Assembly (NCBI GenBank): GCA_000708835.1
Contig: DF237416.1
Location: forward strand, 1 to 20,833
DNA length: 20,833 nucleotides
Origin: Klebsormidium nitens
Taxonomy: Eukaryota > Streptophyta > Klebsormidiophyceae > Klebsormidiales > Klebsormidiaceae
Direction: 5' to 3'
The translations under genes were made by a program, and so were the position numbers. A model generated the notes under the pieces. The model was not told the DNA's origin, ran no database searches, and was given only the letters and a program-made list of their open reading frames with translations. Positions 1 to 10,100 of this stretch are shown here, piece by piece (within the stretch, counting starts at the first letter, position 1; each line of letters opens with the position of its first letter).

Positions 1-410
1 TGATCATCGTTCCACGGCATTAGGGTTTTGAAATCGTCGAATTAGGGAAGTTCGACCTTAAGTTCGCGACGCGGTAACCATTTTCTGCTCTGTACGACAT
101 TACTATCCGGTAATCGTTGTATCCTGCGTGGTTGTTATTCCATTGACCCTAGTTAGGACCAAACCCTAATCTACAAGTGCCGCGCATGCATCATGGCGCT
201 GCATGCAGAGCTCTTGTGTTTGAGAGGAATCTGAGGCTGAGGCGCTTTGCAGCAAAGGCTGGTTTCCGTGAGCTAGGGGGAAGTGCGGCAATCCCTCCCC
301 TTCCCACCTCTGGCTCTCGCTGTTAAGGTTGGGATTTTCATACCTTTTAATGCAGCTCCTTTGGAGCTGGGAGAATCCATCTTCACAGTTGCGCAGCGCT
401 GGCGGGCGGG
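1..410 (+). promoter_or_regulatory. 5' flank and probable 5'UTR of the ThrE-like gene
   Basis: No gene is seen upstream of the start codon at 411. The stretch carries two telo-box motifs (TTAGGGTTT at 20-28, AAACCCTAA at 161-169) and two RY-type CATGCA/GCATGCA motifs at 185-190 and 201-207. An ATG at 350 opens a 62-codon reading frame that ends at 538, overlapping the main start in another frame; if the transcript begins upstream of 350 this would act as an overlapping uORF. No convincing TATA box was recognised. The transcription start is unknown. Confidence 0.5.
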
Positions 411-3400
411 ATGGAGTCGTTTCTGAACATTACAGAGCACCTGCTCGACAAAAAGCTGGGCAGGAGCTCCGGACGAGGCCGGGACAGTCCCGGGTCAAAT
501 GCGGGGTCAGCTTCTCGGAGATACTCGAATCAGAGTGACTTCCCAGACCAGCCAAGTCCCAGTTCGCATGGCCACAGTAAAGAGGCCAACCCAGCCCTGA
601 AGAAGAAGTTCCTTAAGCGGCTGGCGATAGCCTTACATGCGTATGGCAACTCAAGCACGGTGAGTGCCTTTGATGGAATCCCGGTGTCTTCTTTTGCAAG
701 TGTCTCTATAACATGACATGTCTCTGGGAAGCCACCACTCTGTCTTAGTCTCAGGCTTTGATTGACCACTTGAGAGCACCACCTTTCAATGCCCTCGTTT
801 TCTGGCGGCACTTCTTACCTTTCCAATTGGCCCCAACCTGGGACAGTATACAGCCTTGTGCCCCTTCTTACTCCCTTTCCAATGATCATATGTGGATTCA
901 GAAGATACTGTAAATCAAAAGAGACCTTGTCTTTCACTTCCAGGGTCCTGAGAATTGGCATCTCTCACTGTGTTCTGAAATTCTTCTCCTCCGTTTGGCA
1001 CTTCGAGTAATCAATCTCCCTGAACTGCTGGCATCGCATCAACAATGTTCCCTGACCGCCGTCTTTCTGCTCCCCCTGCAGCGCACAGAGTACCTGGTCG
1101 AGAAGGCTAGCCGGCAGCTAAACGTGGCGGCCAGCGTCGCAGTCTTCCCCACCGTCATTCTTCTCTCCTTCCAATCAGATGACCGGGATCCGGCCAAACC
1201 TGAAACGCACCTTCTGACTGTTGAACCGGGCTTGAACGTTGACAAACTGGGGCGGGCCGATGAGCTGGCTAACCGGGTGGGCATGGAGCACATGCCTCTG
1301 CTGGTGAGTTACCAAGGGGCGGGTTAGGATAACATAGGGCGCTTGAAACGCTGGCGGCCACATCTGATTTACAAGCGCCGTTGAGCTCCAAAGCCTTCTA
1401 AAGAAGGCACCCTCATAAAGGCTGTCCACAGAATGTTGCAGTTGGGTGTTTAAGGCAGCTCTGTTATCAAACGCGGCTTTGGTTTCGATTCATGTTGCTA
1501 GAGGATTCAAATGCCGAGGAAGAGGCGGATGCTGTGTGCCTTCTGAGCAGCTCTTGGGTCACTGTTCTGACTTCTTCTCCTGACATACTGCCAGCCGTAC
1601 GATCTCGACTTGCTCATTCCACAGCTTTCCTTCGCGACGCCAAAGCTCGTCCATACTTTCCCTCCAGGTCGGTTACTGGCGGCTACGGGCTATTGCCACG
1701 GCCCCCCCGCAGTTCGGGGAGATCAAGCGGCTCCTCAGCTTTGGCGTGGCGGGTTGTACATCGGCCGTGCTCTTCTTCAATGGTGGGCTGGATGATCCTC
1801 TTACTAAACTTGGTGGCTCGAAAAGCAGAATATCAAGGAGTGTGTGAGCCGAGGTGCACAGATCCGGGCTGGCAGAAGAAGGCTCACGTGGGACTTTGTG
1901 AGGATTGCATTAAACGGCATGGGCATAGATCCGTCTTTTGCCAGTCAGTGAAGATGTTCGCATCAAGCGCTTCAAAAGGCAGTCAAAATATCCGATTGAT
2001 GGGGGTTGGGACGCACCCCGAAGCAAGGGGGCCCGACCTCTACCTGCTTTCCTTCAAGCGCTTCTAAGACCAGTTCTCGCAATGACCAACATTGTCAAGG
2101 GTCGATATGGTTTGAAAGCCCCACTCCCAGAGCTGGCAAGAAAGGCCTAGTGCTGCTTATCAATGGGGTAACCCCCAACTTCGGCGCCCTCTACAGTGCG
2201 CAATGATGGTAGCAACCGTGAAAGCGTCGTTTCTTTGGTCCTGTCTTCTCGACGTCATATGATGTCTTGATTCAAGGCATCGCTGGCTTGTCGAACTCTT
2301 CGGTTGACACTTGTAAGAACCATTGGCCTTGACATCTCCTGGTTAAAGTAGTCGGATGCGTGCATCCGAACTGATTTGTCGTGCTCGCGACCAGCTCTTA
2401 AGCTCCGCAGGACCGTTCAAAAAGCTGGTGTGAAGGCTCCTGAAAACTTCTACGTCTGAATTTTACTACGAGGGCTTACTCTCTCCTTACTTCCCGGGGC
2501 AGGTACCCTGAACAGCGGCGCCAAACTCTCCACAGGACCGATCAAGGGCCTCTTCTGATGACCCTTCGGGTTTCTCGTGAATTCTCAAGGCCTGATGTTT
2601 TTAATCGCTCACTCTTGCCCCATTCCTCCCGGGCAGGCAACCTGTACAGCGGCGCCCTGGCGGCCCTCCTGGGCCTGGTCGCCGGGCTGTTCGACCTGGT
2701 CGCCTCGCGCAGTAACGTCTTCGCCAACGTGACCACGTTCCTCTCGGCGACCTGCGTGGCGCTCCTCTCGCGCCTGCTTGCGCTGTACCTGCCCGCGCGC
2801 TTCGACCTCTGCTTCTTCTCCATGACGCTCGGCTCGCTCGTCTGGCTGCTCCCCGGGCTGTCGCTCACGGTCGGGGTCTCGGAGCTGACGTCAGGGGCCA
2901 AGGTGCGTGGCCGCTTCTTAGTCGGACCTTTCCGTGTGTCCGGAAATTCGGTCAAAAGCTTAGGTGCGATACGAGGCGCCGCCGAAGGTGGTGCTCGTTG
3001 AAGCGACGGTCATGCTTGGCAGCCCTCGTTTCACGAATGCTTCCCGCAACTTCGATGACGATTTTTGTCGTTTATCTGCTGGTGACTGACAAGATCGATC
3101 AGCTTGTGGCCCTTTTGACTGCGCTCGAAAGAGGTTTATCAGGCACATCATACAATCAGAGATACACCGAGGTTGTGAACCGCACGCATGTGCGGGATGC
3201 CTCTAGAAAATCCCAACGTCTGTTCTGGACGAAAAGGCGCCAGCGCTCTTTTCCGAATTCTGAAAACTCCACAGGTCGCCTGCACCGTTTACGAGCCACG
3301 TCCTTTACCCGTGAATCTGGGCTGACAATGAGCTCTCACTCTTTCCAAAGAAAGAGTGCGCACAAAACTACATCTGGATCTGCGACACGTGTCCTCACAA

Positions 3401-5615
3401 GTGCCCCTTCACACGTCCCAGGTGAGCGGGTCGGCCCGCGTGATGGGCGCGCTGTTCGAGGCGCTCCAGTTGGGCTTCGGCATGGAGACGGCGCAGGGCC
3501 TCGTCTGGTGGGCACCACGTGTCAAGCGCGCGTGCAACGCGGCCACGCAACCCGTCTGGCTGCAGCTTATCCTGTGAGGCCAAATTTGGTACTTCTCAGC
3601 CGTCCGAACCATCAAACGTTTCGCTTTGTGCGTCCCTATGCTTGTGAGGTGGGGACGAATGTCGAGGGACGAATCGTTTGTGATGCAAGGTTCTGACATG
3701 AAGCGGGGCGGATCCGTCCCATTTGACGGGAGAGGATTTCACATGCAGATTCAATCTGACGGCCGTATTGCTTCACTGAGCATCTCCCTTTGAGGCGTCC
3801 TTAGAGTCTCTGATTGCGAATTTATTGTCCGATCAATCGCGCGAATCTTGGCGTTACTTGTCCTTAACGACGAATAATCACGAATGTCCGATGTCCTTAA
3901 ACAAGTCAGAAGGGTCTGCTGATTGGTCAAGCGGTGGAAAAGACTTCTGTCTTATGTACTACCGCGCCTTGAAGCACGCAGTCAGAAATTATGCTGGAGT
4001 GGCGTCCCTTTCCCTCCCATGAGCGTTATGTGGAAGGAGAATTGCAGGTCATAGGTGTTGCACCCGTCAATCTTTTGGCCGCGTCTTCATACGCAGGACA
4101 AAAGCCTCTGCCGCCAGCCGTTGCTGACCGCCCTCTCCTTCGTCACCCTCACCTGGTCACGTCACACCCCTCACGCCCCCGAATTAAAGTCTTCCTTCGT
4201 CCGTAAAAGCGCTTTAGACTCGTTTTCTCAGAAGCCCACACTTACCCTTCTGCTGATACTGAACTCGGCCCGTCTCCCTTCTTCCCTGGACTCATCTATC
4301 GTGTGGAACGCACCAGTTTCCGTTTCCTGCACACACCTTCCGGTCTCCTCCTGTCGTTCGACTCGTCCCGCTACCCGCTTCCGTTCCGCCGGTTCGTGCT
4401 GTGCTCCGTCGCGGCTCAACGCACCACCACTTCCGTTCCTATCACACTTTTCTCTCACACCTCATTTCCGCTCCTTCCGCTCACAACGTTCCGCTCCCCC
4501 CTTCCGATTCCGCAGGTTCCTGCTGTATTCCGTTGCGTCCAACGCGCTGCTCCAGGCGCGGTGGGACCAGTGGCCCGGCATGATCCTGACCAGCGCCGTC
4601 GGCTTCTTCGTCTCGACCGCCGCGTCCGCCGTGTTTGCCGCCAACGTGCTGGCGTCCGTTGCGATCGGGCTGACGGGAACCCTCTACTCGCGCTACTCCG
4701 GCCACCTGCCAGTGACCATGGTGGGCCCTAATGTTCTCGCCCTGGTGCTTTTTACTTGGTATCGTTACGTGTTTGGAAAAAAGATGCTTTCATGGGTGTC
4801 TCAGATTCGCAGCGTTCGAACGACTACATCAGGTCCGACTGTGAATTCTGACGTCCGCTTGTGATTCGATGGTCGTAGGTCCACAAGCGCCCCACCGTAA
4901 GCTTTCAGTGCCGTCCTGTCAAAACCTTAGGTGCTGACTTTGTTGCCAGCAATCACTTCCCATTCCGGCTGAAGTGCCCCTCGGAATCATTAGCAGAGGC
5001 TGCACATCAAGCAGCCCCAGGAAAGCCTACTACCCCAATCGTCCTTCCTCCATACGCTTGTCAGGTAAGCGCTCCTGAGATCATTGGATAGACGCTCTGT
5101 TCGACCCCCTTGGAACCTTCCTGCTAGTCAATTCTGGCGAGACCCGCCTACAAAGGACTCACGTAAAATCAAAGCTGGGTATCCGGAGACCCTCTACGGC
5201 AAGTCGGCCTTGGTAGTTAAACCCGCAATTGTTCAAGCCTTTGCATCGACAACTCACCAAGAACCAAGGAACACCCGCTACTACCCCTCCGGAACGTCAC
5301 TACATTCCCCCCAAAAAGCCGCTGTCCCTGCAGACCCTATCCGGCATCCTGATCCTAGTCCCGGGCGGGTTAGGCGTGCGGGGGAGCGCCGCGTTGTTGG
5401 AGCACGACCTGCTGAGCGGGGTGGGGTTCACCATGGACATGCTGGTCGTCAGTCTCAGCATAACCCTGGGTCTGCTCATCGCCAAGATCGTCCTGCCTTC
5501 CGGGTTCTTCGGCTCCAGCCGTCTGCCCCACGAGGACCAGATGTCTCTAGCGGCGCAGATGGAGGACGACCGGGACGAGGGGACGGAGGGGGACGAGGAG
5601 GACATGGCGATATGA
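411..5615 (+). CDS. ThrE/PRM10-like (DUF1212) threonine/serine exporter family membrane protein, 7 exons
   Basis: Exons are 411-659, 1082-1303, 1668-1782, 2637-2902, 3422-3573, 4516-4720 and 5334-5615 (1491 nt, 496 aa). Phases are 0,0,1,0,2,0 and all introns are GT-AG. A Ser/Arg-rich hydrophilic N-terminus of about 65 residues precedes the ThrE domain: HAYGNSSTRTEYLVEKASR, then the FPTVILLSF strand, PGLNVDKLGRADELANRV, and LPGLSLTVGVSELTSGAKVS, the family signature between the cytosolic domain and the helices. Roughly nine to ten hydrophobic segments follow, ending at IAKIVLPSGFF, then an acidic tail (EDDRDEGTEGDEED). Bacterial ThrE exports threonine and serine by proton motive force; yeast PRM10 and plant homologues have unproven substrates, so transport of threonine here is inferred. 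Family assignment is secure; the exact membrane and substrate are not. The single protein carries both the N-terminal ThrE part and the C-terminal ThrE_2-like helices, as is usual in eukaryotes. Confidence 0.9.
2492..2523 (+). repeat. Decayed copy of the intron 3/exon 4 junction
   Basis: About 30 bases including CCCGGGGCAGG and AACAGCGGCGCC match the true acceptor and first codons of exon 4 (2630-2660) at roughly 26 of 30 positions with one gap. Using this upstream AG as acceptor would read GTLNSGAKLS and soon hit a stop, against GNLYSGALAAL in the real exon. It looks like a tandem duplicate of the exon start that has degraded. Confidence 0.55.
4378..4422 (+). repeat. Decayed copy of the intron 5/exon 6 junction
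   Basis: This stretch of intron 5 reads RRFVLCSVAAQ, against RRFLLYSVASN across the true acceptor and first codons of exon 6 (about 4503-4550). Nucleotide similarity is roughly 85 percent over about 45 bases with small gaps. The acceptor CAG has become CCG, so this copy cannot splice at the same place. Confidence 0.55.
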
Positions 5616-7103
5616 GGACACGTGTACGGCTGAGATGACGAGTGTGAGGACAACGATTGCAGAGCGAGATCAAGAGCGATTGCGGCAAGCGCTGCGGCTT
5701 GCTGTGTTTGTTTTGATAGGAACAGAACTGGACAGCCTGTAACATGCGGGTCAAACCGACGCGATAGATTAGGCTGAAAGCAAAGCTTTCCGAGTTGACG
5801 GTGAGAGTTAGTCCAAAATTGGGCGCATGTACCATGCAATGCATTTAATCAAGCAAATAGAAGATTTCCACATGCATAGACGGCAACTTCTGCAGCAGCT
5901 TAGTGTCGATTAGAAGCATTGGAAGAGCCGTAATGATAGACCATTATAGCAACGGGTTAACCTCCCAGCGAGATCGGAAGTAGGCGACTCATCAATGCGG
6001 CTCAACAGCACAGCGTTCATGAGTTGAACCAGAGTCCCCGTGTAATTTAGGCATAGACGTCTTAGCTTCACCGCATGTATGATTCTTCAAAGCAGATGAG
6101 TAGCAGCATATCAAAGCGGATTAGGTGAGTGAGAGTTCCTTTAGAAAGTCCTTAACCTGAAACTTGAGCCTGAGTGCGGACCGACGGTCATGTCTGTGAT
6201 CATTCGACTCCGATCTGCATGAACATGATCCGGTATGTTCGGATTTACCAATCATTGCATGTCAGATGCATGAATCGCGGACACAACCGTCGATCTACTT
6301 TTCAAATGCTGCAATGCATGCAGCGCCGCCGCATGCATTAACCGCACATGCATGATCCGCGCGGCACCATCCGACGCGAGCTAGACCGTCAGAAGATATT
6401 GCTCCGAAAACAAAGTTAATTCACGCGTGACTGTCTCTGGACATCTTTCTGGTTCGCTTCTTAATGACGTGATTGTGTAATCTTCAAAACCCCGGGGTAA
6501 TGCAACATAATATATGATCGATAACCCTAGCTGAGTCCAACAATTAAGCATGTTGAATGGCGAAACATATACTGCATGGAAATGCACTTAAGCCTAGTAT
6601 CTCGAGCTCGAACGAAACGTGGGCAATCCCGCTAAAGGCCGATCAATACGTGAGTCTGCAAGCAAGCTATTCGCACTATTCTGATTTATCCAAAACAAAG
6701 AAGCACCAAACACGTCTGTTTCCAATTCAAACTACACAAATTCAAGCGGACGCGAATGCGCAGCTTTCTACTTAGTCCGTCTATGATAAACTATAGGGTT
6801 CGAGTACGCAACTATTCGTTATCTAGGGAATCTTGCAAAATTGGCTGATTCTACCGCACTCACCCGGCGACTAGCTCGCAATGTACATTGAATGTCGCCT
6901 CGCTTCCCCGATTCAGGGACGCACTAATCTTCTCATACAATCTGTGTCGGTCTTCCCACACGTACCAATCTAGGGCAATCAAATTCCGCATCTTTCTACC
7001 TCTCTGCACCTTTTAACCTTAAGAACATCGACGACAACCCGCAGCGCCGTCAATGGCGGCCGTCCGAACACACACTTTCCGGCGGCTCCGACTGTGCGTG
7101 ACG
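5616..7103. other. Convergent intergenic region between the ThrE-like gene and TDH
   Basis: No gene is recognised. The sequence is more AT-rich than the flanking exons; short open frames at 6381-6587 (minus) and 6557-6775 (plus) resemble no family and lack coding character. A TGTAA at 5739-5743 lies 124 bases after the stop of the ThrE-like gene and could be its polyadenylation signal if this lineage uses the green-algal motif. A striking cluster of CATGCA/TGCATG hexamers occupies 5833-6354. No tRNA or rRNA is seen. Confidence 0.55.
5833..6354. promoter_or_regulatory. Cluster of RY-type CATGCA/TGCATG/ATGCAT motifs
   Basis: CATGCA, TGCATG or ATGCAT occurs at 5833, 5839, 5871, 6216, 6256, 6267, 6315/6317, 6332 and 6347/6349. 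About 0.3 would be expected by chance for CATGCA/TGCATG over this length. In land plants CATGCA is the RY element bound by B3 factors (ABI3/FUS3 type). Whether that applies here, at the 3' side of both neighbours, is not known. Confidence 0.4.
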
Positions 7104-10100
7104 TCACCGAGCGGCGCCGATGACGTACCGCCCTTGCAGCTGTTCGAACATGTCGATCGTCATGCTCTGCGAAAGAGACCGTGTCCTGTCAGAACTCAGC
7201 AAGACTGAGCTACAACTGGACTCGCAAAGGGCCGATGCCTTTCCTCCGCATACGGCTGAGCTCAAAGCGGTTGGATCGGTTGGCAAACTTGCCGCGAGAA
7301 AGATTAACCACTGCACGTCCTGCCATTCGCTCATCCAACTTGCCGGCAACAAGCTTCACCCTGTTGCCTCGCCTATCAACCAAGGGGAAGGACATCAACT
7401 TGGAAGACCCCAAGCCCATTCAACTCAATTGGCACAGCGTAGAATAAGTGGGCACTACCACCGGCCAGCGCGCGGCTGCGGCACTCACGTCGATGTCATA
7501 CTTGTTTTGCCAACCCCAATCCTTCCGTGCCAGCGAGTCGTCGATCGTGCGCGGCCATGTCGTCGCAATCGCCTGCATCATGAAGATGACCGGACGGTTG
7601 GAAGCAGCATCTTCGAGCATTTCGAACTAGTTGCGCTGTTGAAACTCTCGAGTAACGGATGTCCATGACGTGCGTTGCCCTAGCAATTCTTCACCCCTCG
7701 GGTAAGGATGACCAGGTAAAGCATTCGCCCTCTCAGAGCTTAGAAACGAGGTCCAAAGCTTGACCAAGGCGTTCCACTAGTGAATACGGGGCGCTGCAAA
7801 CCGACGGGGGCCGTTGAAACCAGCCTGCAGTCACGAGCCACTCGTTCTCGTTCTCGTTCTCAGGCCCCCTGTTCGTTCTCTTCATTAATGTCAAAAGCAC
7901 CCAAGGTGACGGCTTCGCTATTTCTAGGACCTGGTCCTCTGATCTCGATATCAACTCGGGATTTGCAGTGCCGCGTTCTAGAGGCGTGCTAGAGGGTACG
8001 CGGCTGATTTCACACCTGTCGAAAGTCGGGCTCGTAGACGATGCGGAAGTCGGGGCGCCGCTTGCGGATGGCGGCCGCGAGGTCGCTCGGCGTGAAGCTC
8101 ATGCCGGTCACGTTGTACACGGCCTGCGGGGGTTTGGAGGTTTGGACGTTTGGAGATCCTGCTGTTTGCAGCGCTCGAATTTCGACAGATGAGATGAAAG
8201 GAAGAAGGGCGCTTCCGAGCACGTAGCATGCGGTCAACTGCAGTCTTTCTCCTTCGCCCCACGAACTCTGAATGACCTTTTATATGAGATCGATCTCCGG
8301 TCCCGCCTTTTGTGCCTTCGAGGTTTTTTGGGGGGGGAAGGATAAATAAAGCATCCTGTGTCAATCTCACAGACGATTACAGGCTGTCTGGGCTTCAGAT
8401 AATTGCTTTCGATACATTCAAGGGAGGCTTTCGCCCCCTTACTTCGGAGTCTTAATCGTGTTCGCTTAGTGCCTCACCTGCGTCAACTTCTCTCGAGGCG
8501 CCATCATCAAGTTGACCGTTGCCTGCAGGGGAGTAGAATCGACTAGATTACGAAAAAGCAATCCGGTCCGCGAAGGAAAGCTCCCCAAGGTCAACAGGGC
8601 CTTGAGATGGATATCTCAAAGATTCTGTCAAAAGCGAAAGTAAGACTCTGGAACTTGTGGCAGATGACGCCTTTTCCTTTGTCTTCCATGTTTTCCTGAT
8701 CCTCTCCCATGTCAGCAGTCTTCAATACTGGCCTCGCATTCTCTCCGCTATGTCCCGTGCTCGTTGAACAACCTTCGGATGCTTTCCCGGCTCACCTCGA
8801 GGCAGTCAGGCATGTACATCATGGGCAGCACCTGCTTCTCGTCCTGCAAACGGAGAAGGAAAAACCTCTTCAAGAAACTCGTTGAACATGACGATTTGGG
8901 ACATGGCGAGTTATAACGACTAATTTACTTCCATTATGAGGTCAGACCGCGCGACTCTGCTTTTACCATACTACCAACATCCCAATTTGCCTTTCCTAAA
9001 ATGACGGCCAGACCGGGCTTGAGAGGCCGGTGACCCATCCCGTCTCATTGTGGGCACGCTATCACCAGACGAGACAGCGGCTCCAAAAGCAATCCCATGA
9101 AAGAAGGCAAAAGCCAACACGCAGTAAAAGCGGCTTAAGAAGACAAATAGAAAGAGAAAGTCGTGGAGCGGCTCACCAGGAAGCACCGGTATGTACCGTG
9201 CCTGAGCGCGTCGTGAAAGATCTCGACTGCATAATCGGTCGTTCCCCCGCCCTGCGAAAAAACAGAATGTGAGAATCTTGAAGTGCTCATAAGGTAAGGG
9301 TGAGATATGTCTGCCCTGCATGTCGAACTAGAGCAGCCCCCCGAACGGCTGCCTCTCGCGCGATACGGTTGGGCAGAGCTGCGTTGGCTCGTACTTCCAC
9401 ATTGAACACGAAATTGCTTCTCGCCCGTTCCAAAACAACGACTTCAAATCCGGTAAGCACTCAGCCCGTCCACTTTATCTCTTCGAATCACAGTCACCTT
9501 CGCAAAACCTTCGCAACAAGTGTCTCGTAGGGCTCTAAGGCACCCAACTCTCACACTTCAGACGCATGCACCCGCTCGCAAAGAATCGCAGAAACATGCC
9601 CACGCCCCACCGCCCGCCATACTCACCGGCATGGCTTTCGAGGAGATGACACCCGGATAGCGTATGGACCGGAAGTCGACCCCGTATACCCGGGCGTAAT
9701 ACTTGCCCAGCAACTCCAGGTGGACCTGCTCTAGGAGCGCCACGTGTCAGCGATCCCAGCGACCCAAAAGAGCTCAATGAAGCTGTTTCCATCTGAACGG
9801 ATCAAAGGTCAAGCGAATCGGTACAGTGATTCGTGCAACCATCGCCCATGCTCGAGCTAGTCCTGGCGTTTCGGTTCTTCGGTTCCACGGGTTATCATGG
9901 TCCTTCCGCTGAGAGTGTTTCCGCATTGTCCACCTCCGCTGCTTCCGAAGGCCTGTTCCGCTCTTTCGATGTCCTCTCTTTCGGAAGCATTCTCGATCTT
10001 CCATCCGAAAGCATTTCGAAGAGGTTCTTCCGTAGTTGCCAGCAGGGCCCCTTCGTTCTTGCTGTTCAAGACGCACTCCGGATCTTCCATCAGGAGCATT

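Noticed and set aside
4055-4864. 269-codon plus-strand open frame as a separate gene
   Set aside because: Its recognisable part is exon 6 of the ThrE-like gene (4516-4720); the rest is intron read-through without conserved sequence.
6557-6775. 72-codon open frame in the convergent spacer
   Set aside because: AT-rich, no conserved motif, no exon-like composition.
7099-7106. TGACGTCA palindrome, a bZIP-type site
   Set aside because: It overlaps the TDH stop codon at the 3' end of the gene; a single 8-mer in a GC-rich exon is not good evidence of a regulatory site.
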